A stretch of 64,000 nt of DNA from Streptomyces achromogenes (GCF_030816715.1 NZ_JAUSYH010000001.1:4712001-4776000), one strand, 5' to 3'; shown: positions 16,924 to 26,703, counted from the first letter of the stretch. Program-made: numbers and translations. The notes: generated from the letters alone by a model not told the origin.

Positions 16924-18300
16924 ATGGCCAGGCACGGGGCGCAGGAGCATCCACACGGTGCCGACCGGCTGTGCGAGGCCGGGGACCGCGTGTATTCCCG
17001 GGCCGTACGGCGCGGCCGGGTGGCGCGCACCGACTCCGAGGCGGTTCCCTGCCTCCTGGAGCTGGCCCTGCTGCATCCCGACCCCGACGACATGGACTGG
17101 CTGGTGCCGACCTCCCCGCAGGAGGTCATGACCCGTCTGCTGCGCGGAGTCTACGACGAGGTGAGCGCCAGTCAACGGCGGATGGGCTCGGCGGTCGCCG
17201 CCTTCGAGTGGTACGCCGGTCTGGGCGGTCCCGCACGCGGCACGAGCGCCGGCGAGGGTGCGGCGATCCGCGTCCTGGACGGTGACTCGCGCATCCAGGC
17301 CGCCCTCGACGCGGCGACCGAGGCGTGCACGACCGAGGTCCTCACCGTGCAGCCCGGCGGCATCCGGCGTGAGCACGAGCTGTCGGAGGGCCTGCACCGC
17401 GCGCTGGAGCTGCGCGGCCGCGGCGTGCGCATGCGGGACCTCTACAACCACGTCGCCCGGCACGGCCAGGGCCTGCTCAACTACCTGGAACTGATGGGCG
17501 ACACGGTCGAGGCCCGCACCCTGGACGAGGTCATCGACCGGCTGATCCTCTTCGACCGGACGGTCGCCTTCATCCCCGCCAACACCGACCGCACCATGGC
17601 GCTGGAGCTGCGCCACCCGGCCCTGATCTCCTACCTGGTGACGGTCTTCGAGCGGCTCTGGCGGCTGGCCGTCCCGCTGACGGCTCCGCTCCCCGACACC
17701 CGCATCGAGGGCATCTCGCACCGCGAGCAGTCCATCGCCGCGCTGCTGGCGGAGGGCCACCAGGACGCGGTGATCGCCGAGCGGCTGGGCATCAGCGTCC
17801 GCACCTGCCGGGCCCACATCGCCCGCCTCTCGGAGACGCTGGGCGCGGCGAGCCGGACCCAACTGGGCGTGCGCATCGCCCAGGTGGGCCTCGACCGCCC
17901 GTCGGGAGTGGGCGAAGGGGCACCGGGGCGGAGCGGCTCGGGCGGGGCGACGGAGAGCGCGAGCGTGCCGCAGGGGGCCACGGACACGGGCGTGCCGGAT
18001 GGGGCGGCGGACGTGGGTGTGCCGGATGGGGCGTCGGGGCGGGATGCGTCCGTCGGCGTTCCCGGGCCGGGATCCGGCCCTTCCCCGGCCCCCGCCCCGT
18101 CGTCGGCCCCGGCTCAGGCCTCCTCTCCGGCGGCTGCTCCCGCAGGCTCCCCGGCCCCGTCGTCGGCCACTGCTCCTGCCGGCTCCCCGGCTCCCTCCAC
18201 GGCCGGCGCTCCGGCTACCGCTCCGGTTCCTCCTCCGGCTCGGGCCCCTGCGCCCGGCTCCGGCGCTGGTCCCGGTCGAGGATCCCCGACTGCCCGATGA
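16924..18300 (+). CDS. LuxR-type HTH regulator, paralogue 1, with long Ala/Pro tail
   Basis: A 458-residue protein from ATG 16924 with GGGGGTGGG upstream. Residues 1-90 (LCEAGDRVYSRAVRRGRVARTDSEAVPCLLELALL) are an N-terminal helical domain shared with the next two genes. Residues about 110-260 form the PLD/TrmB-like sensor (RIQAALDAATEACTTEVLTVQPGG, RGRGVRMRDLYNH, DEVIDRLILFDRTVAFIP). The LuxR HTH is at about 262-325 (SHREQSIAALLAEGHQDAVIAERLGISVRTCRAHIARL). A low-complexity Ala/Pro/Ser/Gly tail of about 130 residues follows and is absent from paralogues 2 and 3. Its 3' end overlaps the convergent paralogue 2 by 86 bp. There is no receiver domain, so the ligand is probably a metabolite or peptide. 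Confidence 0.85.
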   Translation: MARHGAQEHPHGADRLCEAGDRVYSRAVRRGRVARTDSEAVPCLLELALLHPDPDDMDWLVPTSPQEVMTRLLRGVYDEVSASQRRMGSAVAAFEWYAGLGGPARGTSAGEGAAIRVLDGDSRIQAALDAATEACTTEVLTVQPGGIRREHELSEGLHRALELRGRGVRMRDLYNHVARHGQGLLNYLELMGDTVEARTLDEVIDRLILFDRTVAFIPANTDRTMALELRHPALISYLVTVFERLWRLAVPLTAPLPDTRIEGISHREQSIAALLAEGHQDAVIAERLGISVRTCRAHIARLSETLGAASRTQLGVRIAQVGLDRPSGVGEGAPGRSGSGGATESASVPQGATDTGVPDGAADVGVPDGASGRDASVGVPGPGSGPSPAPAPSSAPAQASSPAAAPAGSPAPSSATAPAGSPAPSTAGAPATAPVPPPARAPAPGSGAGPGRGSPTAR

Positions 18301-19303
18301 GATAGCCGAGTTGGGCGCGGCTCTCGCTGCCGAGGGTGGCGGCGAGCTTGGCGATGTGGACGCGCGCGGTGCGGATGTTCATGCCGAGGCGGTCGGCGAT
18401 GACGGCGTCGGTGTGACCCTCGACGAGAAGGGCCGCTATGGCCTGCTGCCGGGGCGTGACACCGCCCCGGGACAGCCGGTGGACCGCCTGCGGATACATC
18501 GGGAGAGCCAGCCGCCAGAGCCGGTCGAAGGTGGTGGTGAAGTAGGTGAGGAGGGCTGGGTGGCGGACTTCGAGGGCCAGTCGGCCGTCCTCGCCGGCGG
18601 GGATGAAGGCGACGGTGCCGTCGATGACGATGAGGCGGTCGGTGACCTCGTCGAGGGTGCGGGCCTCCGCGTCCCCCCGGAGCTGCTCGTAGCGGGCCAG
18701 CACCAGCGGCTGGTGGCGCTGGGTGTGCTGGTAGAGGGTGCGGATGCGGCAGCCCCGGTCCAGCAGGGCCTGGTCGCGGTCCATCGCGACGGGCTGGGCC
18801 CGCTCGCCGCGCGGGCCGCTGTAGTGGACGTGCGGCTGGATGCAGAGCACCTCGCTCGTCGCCTCCGCCATCGCCTCGGTGATGGCCTCGTTGATCCGCT
18901 CCGTGCCGCTGAGGATGCGCAGCGAGGCGGGGTCGGAGGGCGCGGTGTTCTGTCCCTCTCTGCGCATCAGCGGGGCGAAGAGCGTCGACAGCCGTTCCTC
19001 ACGGCGTCGTTCCTCGGCGATCCGGGCCCCCGAGGCGCGCAGCAGCCGGTGCAGGGCGACGGCCGGGGCCACGGGCTCGAGTTGGGCCAGGTCGTCCACG
19101 GTGGGGTGGAGCAGGCCGTGGGAGAGCAGGCACGGGGCCGCCGCCTCGGCCTCCTCGGCCTTGACGCGTCCGCAGCGCAGGGCCTGCTCGTAGAGCCGCG
19201 TGCCGGCGGCGCACAGGTCCTCCACGCCGTGGTCGGGGTGCGGCGGCGCGCTCACTGCGGTGCTCCCTGCGGGCCGTACCGGTGCTCCGGTGTCGTCATG
19301 CAT
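18215..19303 (-). CDS. LuxR-type HTH regulator, paralogue 2
   Basis: A 362-residue paralogue with the same layout: N-terminal helical domain (LCAAGTRLYEQALRCGRVKAEEAEAAAPCLL), PLD/TrmB-like sensor (RINEAITEAMAEATSEVLCIQPHVHYSG, DRGCRIRTLYQHTQRH, DEVTDRLIVIDGTVAFIPAG) and C-terminal LuxR HTH (TPRQQAIAALLVEGHTDAVIADRLGMNIRTARVHIAKL). Start ATG 19303. The stop at 18215 lies inside the tail of paralogue 1 on the other strand, so transcripts are complementary over 86 bp. It lies 23 bp downstream of paralogue 3 and is probably co-transcribed with it. Sequence is clearly closer to paralogue 3 in the HTH than to paralogue 1. Confidence 0.85.
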   Translation of the reverse strand: MHDDTGAPVRPAGSTAVSAPPHPDHGVEDLCAAGTRLYEQALRCGRVKAEEAEAAAPCLLSHGLLHPTVDDLAQLEPVAPAVALHRLLRASGARIAEERRREERLSTLFAPLMRREGQNTAPSDPASLRILSGTERINEAITEAMAEATSEVLCIQPHVHYSGPRGERAQPVAMDRDQALLDRGCRIRTLYQHTQRHQPLVLARYEQLRGDAEARTLDEVTDRLIVIDGTVAFIPAGEDGRLALEVRHPALLTYFTTTFDRLWRLALPMYPQAVHRLSRGGVTPRQQAIAALLVEGHTDAVIADRLGMNIRTARVHIAKLAATLGSESRAQLGYLIGQSGILDRDQRRSRAQGPEPEEEPER

Positions 19304-19326
19304 GACCTTTGTTCTGCGGACGGACG

Positions 19327-20310
19327 TCAGGGCTGCTGCTTGAGGATTCCCGACTGGGCGATGAGGAAGCCGAGTTGGGCGCGGCTGCCGCTGCCCAGAG
19401 CGGTGGCGAGCTTGGCGATGTGCGCACGGCAGGTGCGTACGTTCATGCCCAGCCGGCGGGCGATCGCCTCGTCGACGTGCCCCTCCACGAGGAGCTTGGC
19501 GATGGAGTGCTGGATGTCCGTGATGCCGTCGGGCGCGGTCTCGTAGGGGGCGCCGGTGGCCAGCGGGACCGCGCGGCCCCACATGAACTCGAACACCTTG
19601 ATCAGGTAGCGGACGAGCCCGGGGTGCCGGAGCTCGAGGGCGACCTGGCCGTCGTCCCGGGTCGGGATGAAGGCCACCGTCTCGTCGCAGATGATCAGCC
19701 GCTCCACGAGTTCGTCGATGGTGCGGTACTCCACCTTGCCGTCGGTGAACTGCGAGACGTACGCCAGCGTTTCGGGGCTGTAGCGGGCCGTGTGCTGGTA
19801 GAGCGTCCGGATGCGGCAACCGCGTTCGATCAGCGGGCGGTCGCGTTCGAGCCCCTGTACGAGGGTGTGCTCGAGGCGGCGCCTGCTCGGCTGAACGGTG
19901 AGCATCTCGGTCTGGCACTGGGACGTGGCCAGGTCGAGCGCCGCGTTGATCCGGTCGACGCCCTCCAGCACCGTGATGGAATGCGTGGTCGGCGTCGGCT
20001 GGGCGCTGAGGGTCATGAACGGCTCGAAAGCGTCGGCGAGTTCCACCGACAGCCGTCTGCGCTGGGTGATCTCGCGTTCGATCGGGTTGAGCAGCTGGGA
20101 CAGGGCGATCGACGGCGGCACCGGACGGAGCCAGTTCGCGTCGTCCGGGTCCGCGTGAAGCAGGGCGAACTCCATCAAACACGGAGCGGGCTCCACGTCC
20201 GCACGGGCCACCCGGCCCGTCCGAAGAGCGTTCCCATAGAGACGGCGACCTTCCTCGCACAGCTCAGTGGTCGCATGAGGATGTGTCGGCTTTGCCTCAT
20301 TTTTCGTCAA
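19327..20310 (-). CDS. LuxR-type HTH regulator, paralogue 3, divergent from the DSTW operon
   Basis: A 327-residue regulator from TTG 20310 with GGGTGGAG just upstream; no ATG lies near. It has the same three-part layout as its neighbours: helical N-terminus (LCEEGRRLYGNALRTGRVARADVEPAPCLMEFALLH), sensor (RINAALDLATSQCQTEMLTVQPS, ERGCRIRTLYQHTARYSP, DELVERLIICDETVAFIPT) and HTH (IAKLLVEGHVDEAIARRLGMNVRTCRAHIAKLATALGSGSRAQLGF). It is divergent from the DSTW-peptide operon across 112 bp, so it is the most likely direct regulator of that operon. Upstream of paralogue 2, probably one transcript. Confidence 0.87.
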   Translation of the reverse strand: MTKNEAKPTHPHATTELCEEGRRLYGNALRTGRVARADVEPAPCLMEFALLHADPDDANWLRPVPPSIALSQLLNPIEREITQRRRLSVELADAFEPFMTLSAQPTPTTHSITVLEGVDRINAALDLATSQCQTEMLTVQPSRRRLEHTLVQGLERDRPLIERGCRIRTLYQHTARYSPETLAYVSQFTDGKVEYRTIDELVERLIICDETVAFIPTRDDGQVALELRHPGLVRYLIKVFEFMWGRAVPLATGAPYETAPDGITDIQHSIAKLLVEGHVDEAIARRLGMNVRTCRAHIAKLATALGSGSRAQLGFLIAQSGILKQQP

Positions 20311-20422
20311 ATCTCCACCCCCCAGGGTCCTGAACGTGCAGGAACATGATGCATCGATTGTGTGGCCATGACGTGCCCGAATGGGCCATCGTCGTAGTCG
20401 ACGGGGGAGAGGTGACCTTCAA

Positions 20423-20797
20423 ATGAGGACGAAGCCGACTATGCATAAGAGAATGCTTCGCTCGGCGCTCGCCGCCGCCTTCTCCGCCGCCTTGGCCTTC
20501 GGAGCTCTGAGCGGCCTTGCGGGGACGACGGGCGACACGGCGGGCGACAGTACCTGGAGTCCCGGTGCCGGCACCGTCGTGACGGCCGGTGACAGCACCT
20601 GGGTCGCTCCGGCGGACAGCACGTGGGCCGTTCCCGCGGACAGCACCTGGACTGCTCCTGCCGACAGCACCTGGGTCGTTCCCGCGGACAGCACCTGGAC
20701 TGCTCCTGCCGACAGCACCTGGGTCGTCACGGCGTCGGCGCTGGGTGACAGCACGTGGATCACGCCTCGCGACAGCACGTGGGTCGCCGAGTCATGA
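20423..20797 (+). CDS. Secreted DSTW-repeat peptide
   Basis: A 124-residue product from ATG 20423, placed 10 nt after GGAGAGG. A Sec-type signal peptide (MHKRMLR then SALAAAFSAALAFGALSGLAG) ends near residue 31. The rest is almost only repeats: nine copies of DSTW, six of them in phase at about 8-residue spacing (DSTWxxPA), the others separated by short Val/Thr/Ala linkers. At DNA level 20633-20680 and 20681-20728 are a 48-bp tandem duplication with a single difference. There are no Cys, and no Lys or Arg in the repeat part except one RDSTW. The stop overlaps the next start (ATGA). I know of no named family; it resembles small repeat peptides found beside LuxR genes in other Streptomyces. Confidence 0.8.
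   Translation: MRTKPTMHKRMLRSALAAAFSAALAFGALSGLAGTTGDTAGDSTWSPGAGTVVTAGDSTWVAPADSTWAVPADSTWTAPADSTWVVPADSTWTAPADSTWVVTASALGDSTWITPRDSTWVAES
20633..20728 (+). repeat. 48-bp tandem duplication inside the DSTW gene
   Basis: Two units, 20633-20680 and 20681-20728, identical at 47 of 48 positions; each encodes two DSTW units (PADSTWTAPADSTWVV). This indicates recent copy-number change in the repeat. Confidence 0.95.
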
Positions 20798-21129
20798 CCA
20801 CGCCACCCGACGATCGCTCCTTCCGCCGCGAAATGGCCACCGCCTACCGCTCCGGCTGGCACTTCATCGACCTGGTCACCGCCATCCCCCACAGTGGTGA
20901 CTCGTTGATGGTGACGGTGTTCGGCGAGCCGGTGGTGGTGACCCGCGACGAGGACGAGGACGTACGGGCCTACCGGTGCCTGCGCAAGCCCCGGGGGGCG
21001 CCGCAGCCCGTGCGGTGTGCCATCCGGTACGGAATGATCTTTGTCAACCTGGACCAGCGTGACCACAGGCTGGTGGAGCCCGAGGCTCTGCCCCTGAAGA
21101 CCATCTCAGCCACCCCCCGCAGTGCCTGA
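20794..21129 (+). CDS. Rieske-like small protein lacking Fe-S ligands
   Basis: A 111-residue protein whose ATG overlaps the stop of the DSTW gene by 4 bp, so it is translationally coupled. SGWHFIDLVTAIPHSGDSLMVTVFGEPVVVTRDEDEDVRAYRCLRKPRGAP followed by RCAIRYGMIFVNLD resembles the N-terminal Rieske domain of ring-hydroxylating oxygenases (typical GxPVVVTRDEDGxVRAFxNxCxHRGA...CxYHGW). The CxH and CxxH ligand pairs are absent: the first site reads CLRKPRGA and the second CAIRYGM. It therefore should not hold a [2Fe-2S] cluster. It has no signal peptide and is probably cytosolic. Function unknown; partnership with the peptide is inferred from coupling. A terminator follows. Confidence 0.72.
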   Translation: MTTPPDDRSFRREMATAYRSGWHFIDLVTAIPHSGDSLMVTVFGEPVVVTRDEDEDVRAYRCLRKPRGAPQPVRCAIRYGMIFVNLDQRDHRLVEPEALPLKTISATPRSA

Positions 21130-21174
21130 CGCGATTCCCCCGTCGTAACAGATCGCTCAGGTGCTTCCCCCCCG

Positions 21175-21213
21175 CAGCGGCGTCACCGTGACCTGAACAC
21201 GGTGACGCCGCTG
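21175..21213 (+). terminator. Terminator of the DSTW operon
   Basis: Perfect 16-bp stem (CAGCGGCGTCACCGTG and its complement) with a 7-nt loop, 45 nt after the Rieske-like stop, followed by a short T-rich stretch (CAGTTTCC). Confidence 0.85.
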
Positions 21214-21370
21214 CAGTTTCCGGGGACATTTCCGGTATGCGTCCGCTTGAGCCTTGGCCGGAAATCGACGGGGCGAGTTTCGGTCACCCGGCTACTCCGG
21301 CCGCCACGGCTGCTCCGGCCACCGCGGCGTCGCCGGCCCCGTCGTCCGGGTGAGGGCAGTCAGCCCCGTC

Positions 21371-21439
21371 CGGGTCGGCCGCGTCCCGTGGCCCGGGTCA
21401 GCCGCGTCCCATCGCCCGGGTCAGCCGCGTCCCATGGCC
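21371..21439 (-). repeat. 23-bp tandem array anchored on the PPOX stop codon
   Basis: Three units at 21371, 21394 and 21417, period 23 bp. The unit at 21417 contains the last codons and stop of the PPOX gene (stop at 21421-21423); the other two are degenerate copies lying downstream of it. Confidence 0.85.
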
Positions 21440-21834
21440 CGGGTCAGCTCTATCTCGATGACCACGCGCGAGGGGTTCGGCCTGGGCTCGCGCCCGTAGC
21501 GCTGCGCGTACCGGCGCTCCGCCTCCGCGACCCGTTCCCGGTCCGTGCGGACGAAGGCCAGACCCTCCAGCGTGGCCCAGCGGCGGCCCTCCATCTGGCA
21601 CACCGCGACCCGCGCCCCGGCGGGCTCCGCCGCCAGGACGTTGCGCACCTTCCTGCTCGCTCCGTCGGCGATGACGCGGGCGAGGCGGTGCTCGGGGTCG
21701 TAGGTGACGCCCACCGGCACCACGTGCGGACTGCCGTCCGGACGTGACGTGGTCAGTGTGCACAGGTGTCGTTCGCGCCAGAAGGCGAGATACGCCGCGT
21801 CGGGCGCGCCGGGGTCCTGGGGAGGTGCGGCCAT
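21421..21834 (-). CDS. PPOX-class (probably F420-dependent) oxidoreductase
   Basis: A 137-residue split-barrel flavin/deazaflavin protein: AYLAFWRERHLCTLTTSRPDGSPHVVPVGVTYDPEHR, then the strand ARVIADGASRKVRNVLAAEPAGARVAVCQMEGRRWATLEG and a basic helix. The pattern matches the TIGR03618-like F420-dependent PPOX proteins of actinobacteria, which reduce enones, quinones or biliverdin-like substrates. ATG 21834 is chosen over a longer frame because it aligns with the family start. It is divergent from clpB. The 3' end is followed by two imperfect copies of its own last 23 bp. Confidence 0.85.
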   Translation of the reverse strand: MAAPPQDPGAPDAAYLAFWRERHLCTLTTSRPDGSPHVVPVGVTYDPEHRLARVIADGASRKVRNVLAAEPAGARVAVCQMEGRRWATLEGLAFVRTDRERVAEAERRYAQRYGREPRPNPSRVVIEIELTRAMGRG

Positions 21835-21902
21835 GCTCCGGAACCTACTGCCTCCCGGTTCCGCGGCGCACACCAGGGGAACACGGGAGAACGTGAGAAC
21901 GC

Positions 21903-21923
21903 CTTGAGCGGAATAGACTCAAC
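21903..21923. promoter_or_regulatory. HspR binding site (HAIR) upstream of clpB
   Basis: CTTGAGC-N7-ACTCAAC matches the HAIR consensus at 12 of 14 positions, 61 bp upstream of the clpB GTG. A short palindrome CTGACTGAGTCAG (21934-21946) lies between it and the start. Together with the dnaK sites this places clpB in the HspR regulon. Confidence 0.88.
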
Positions 21924-21984
21924 TTTGTGTACGCTGACTGAGTCAGTACCGGGAGAGCGCTGACGCAAGGAGGAGACAGCGAAC

Positions 21985-24588
<2,604 letters not shown>

Positions 24589-24638
24589 CGTCCCCGCGGC
24601 TGCTCCGGATCCCGCTCCCACTCCCGCTCCGGCTCAGG

Positions 24639-25169
24639 TCACGTCGTGAACGCCGAGTACCGCACCCGCGCGGTCTCGGCGTTCTCGTACGTCACGTTCA
24701 CGTTGACGTAGTACGCGTCCACCCCCGGACGCTCGGTGACGTCGAGCTGGAAGCAGTAGTCGACGCCGGACCCGCAGGCCTTGGCTCCCGGGCCTCCCGG
24801 CCGGGGCGCCTCGGGGTAGGCGTCCGTCAGCCAGGCGCTCACGCCCGCGCGCGGCATGCGGAAGTCGGCCTGGTAGTCGGTGTCCAGCCAGGACTGCACC
24901 GTGCACTTCGCGTCCCGGACGTCCGTCGGCAGCTCGGCCCCGCCGAACGCCAGCGCCTGGGCGCAGGGCACGTCCTTGAGACGGGTCCCGTCCAGTTCCT
25001 CGTCGTCGGTGAGCACCCAGACGCTCGCCAGCACCAGCAGGCCGACCACCACCAGCACCGGAAGTGCCAGGATCGCCGCCACCAGAGCCCACCTGGTCCG
25101 GCCCGCCGGCCCCGGCCGCACGTCCGCCCCGGGCCGCTCGCCCGTGTCGCTTCGCCGGTTCTTCGCCAC
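24639..25169 (-). CDS. Membrane-anchored hypothetical protein
   Basis: A 176-residue protein from GTG 25169, with GGAGGGGG 6-7 nt upstream (a start five codons earlier is less well placed). A basic cytoplasmic N-terminus (about 30 residues) is followed by one membrane segment (WALVAAILALPVLVVVGLLVLASVWVL) and an extracytoplasmic domain of about 120 residues. That domain has four cysteines (VPCAQ, DAKCTVQ, KACGSG, DYCFQLD) likely paired as two disulfides. No family recognised. It is convergent with clpB (50 bp) and divergent from the YbjN gene. Confidence 0.75.
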   Translation of the reverse strand: MAKNRRSDTGERPGADVRPGPAGRTRWALVAAILALPVLVVVGLLVLASVWVLTDDEELDGTRLKDVPCAQALAFGGAELPTDVRDAKCTVQSWLDTDYQADFRMPRAGVSAWLTDAYPEAPRPGGPGAKACGSGVDYCFQLDVTERPGVDAYYVNVNVTYENAETARVRYSAFTT

Positions 25170-25310
25170 GCGATCCCCCTCCATCCGCCACCGCCCCTTG
25201 GTACGACAGGCGGGATCATGTCAGCTCAGGGCTGACAGCCCCGGCGGGGCTTGCCACCCCCCTCCCCGCATGGGGGAGGATGGCAGGATCCGTACGAAGG
25301 GAAAATCACG

Positions 25311-25865
25311 GTGAGCATCGACCCGTCCTCGATTCCGAACTTCGGGGGCCAGCCAGAGCCGGAGCCCCAGGGTGGACCGGCGGGCCCCGTCGTCCCGGAT
25401 CAGGACCTCGTGAAGCAGCTCCTCGACCAGATGGAGCTGAAGTACGTCGTCGACGACGAGGGTGACCTCGCGGCGCCGTGGGAGGAGTTCCGTACGTACT
25501 TCATGTTCCGCGGCGAGGGGGACCAGGCGGTCTACTCGGTGCGGACGTTCTTCGACCGGGCCCACAAGATCGACGACAAGGCACAGCTGCTCGAGTCGAT
25601 CGACGACTGGAACCGCCGCACCCTGTGGCCGAAGGTCTACACCCACACCCACGACGACGGCACCGTCCGCCTCATCGGCGAGGCGCAGCTGCTGATCGGC
25701 GCCGGGGTCAACATCGAGCTGTTCGTCTCCTCGACGGTGAGCTGGGTGCGCGCGGCCATCGAGTTCGACAAGTGGCTCGTGGAGCAGATGGGCCTGGAGT
25801 CGGCCGTCAACGAGGCCGACGAGAAGCCCGAAGACGGCGCCGAAGGTGCCGAGGGCGCCGAGTAG
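25311..25865 (+). CDS. YbjN-domain protein
   Basis: A 184-residue protein from GTG 25311, with GAAGGGA about 9 nt upstream. The YbjN fold (a type III secretion chaperone-like sandwich) is seen in LVKQLLDQMELKYVVDDEGDLAAPWEEFRTYFMFRGE, VRTFFDRAHKIDDKAQLLESIDDWNRRTLWPKVYTHTHDDGTVRLIGEAQLLIGAGVN and the final helix. The acidic Glu/Ala-rich C-terminus is disordered. YbjN proteins are linked to stress responses but have no known activity. A long hairpin terminator lies 23 bp after the stop. Confidence 0.85.
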   Translation: MSIDPSSIPNFGGQPEPEPQGGPAGPVVPDQDLVKQLLDQMELKYVVDDEGDLAAPWEEFRTYFMFRGEGDQAVYSVRTFFDRAHKIDDKAQLLESIDDWNRRTLWPKVYTHTHDDGTVRLIGEAQLLIGAGVNIELFVSSTVSWVRAAIEFDKWLVEQMGLESAVNEADEKPEDGAEGAEGAE

Positions 25866-25887
25866 CACCGGCGACCTGCCTGCAGTA

Positions 25888-25934
25888 CGCCGAGGGGCGT
25901 CCGTCCACACCCTGTGGACGGACGCCCCTCGGCG
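25888..25934 (+). terminator. 22-bp-stem terminator after the YbjN gene
   Basis: A perfect 22-bp inverted repeat (left arm begins CGCCGAGGGGCGTCC at 25888, right arm ends 25934) with a 3-nt loop CCC. It is the strongest hairpin in the window and marks the left edge of the accessory region. Confidence 0.88.
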
Positions 25935-25981
25935 TTGGCCCGCCTCCCCGACAGACGCGGGGCGTCGGCGGCGCGACAGGC

Positions 25982-26083
25982 GTGGCCCCGGTCTCCCGAG
26001 CACTCAGGGAGCTCGAAGCCGCGGGATACCTGGAGCGCCGCCGCGAGCGCCTGCCCGCCGGGCACATCCGTACCGGTCGAGTA
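25982..26083 (+). pseudogene. Remnant of a winged-helix DNA-binding protein
   Basis: The translated stretch VSRALRELEAAGYLERRRERL then PAGHIRT looks like the end of the winged-helix domain in Streptomyces HTH proteins found on mobile islands (pattern ALRELEAAGYL-RRR-RL). No start, no preceding helix 1-2 and no continuation are present, so it is a fragment. It sits in the otherwise empty 25935-26180 interval next to displaced aminotransferase fragment C. Confidence 0.4.
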
Positions 26084-26180
26084 CGACGCCTCTGCCGAGC
26101 TGACGGAAGACGACGTCCGGAGGTCGGAACCGCCGGGAAACGCCCGCCCTCCTTTCGTGGACGGCACCCGGGGCCTGTCG

Positions 26181-26618
26181 TCAGCCCGCCAGCGCCTTCA
26201 GACGTCCCACCGCCTCCTCCAGCACCCCCGTCCGCTTGCAGAACGCGAAGCGGACGAACGGGGCGCCCGCGTCGCGGTGGTCGTAGAAGACCGCGTTCGG
26301 GATGGCGACGACACCCGCCCGCTCGGGCAGGGAGCGGCAGAAGGCGAGACCGTCGGTCTCGCCGAGGGGGCGGATGTCGGTGGTGACGAAGTAGGTGCCG
26401 GTCGGCACGAACACCCCGAAGCCCGCGTCCGCCAGCCCCGCCGCCAGCAGGTCCCGCTTGGCCCGCATGCCCGCGCGGAACTCCTCGAAGTACGCGTCCG
26501 GCAGGCGCAGGGCCTCGGCGACCGCGTACTGGAAGGGGCCGGAGGCCACGTACGTCAGGAACTGCTTGGCCGAGCGGACGGCGGCGACGAGACCGGGGGC
26601 GCCGGTGACCCATGCCAC
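26181..26618 (-). pseudogene. Aminotransferase 3' fragment C (displaced)
   Basis: 438 bp encoding VAWVTGAPGLVAAVRSAKQFL through KRTGVLEEAVGRLKALAG and a stop, homologous to the last 147 residues of the intact aminotransferase at 32601-33791. It begins at the codon equivalent to the Val right after the Lys of GWK-VGW, the same point as fragment B, and has no start codon or ribosome binding site. Reading frame is intact. It differs more from the intact gene than B does near the breakpoint. Being next to the YbjN gene, it is probably the original chromosomal 3' end. Confidence 0.85.
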
Positions 26619-26670
26619 TCCGTGTTCACGCACCCACTTCTTCCTGGCTGGTTGCCGTCTCGCATAGAAA

Positions 26671-26703
26671 TCAGAGTGTAGTCAGAGTACAGTCTGAGTA
26701 TGA
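26671..26703 (+). promoter_or_regulatory. Three 11-bp direct repeats at the antitoxin start
   Basis: TCAGAGTGTAG, TCAGAGTACAG and TCTGAGTATGA follow each other without gaps and run into the ATG at 26700. One-turn (11-bp) phasing suggests an autoregulatory operator for the antitoxin/toxin pair. No Shine-Dalgarno is present, so the transcript may be leaderless. Confidence 0.5.

Noticed and set aside
15256..17862. 868-codon minus-strand frame
   Set aside because: Spans the lipoprotein gene, a terminator and part of LuxR paralogue 1; no start context or domain.
25888..25934. Inverted terminal repeat of a transposon
   Set aside because: The 22-bp arms are 3 nt apart, so it is a hairpin terminator; no transposase nearby.
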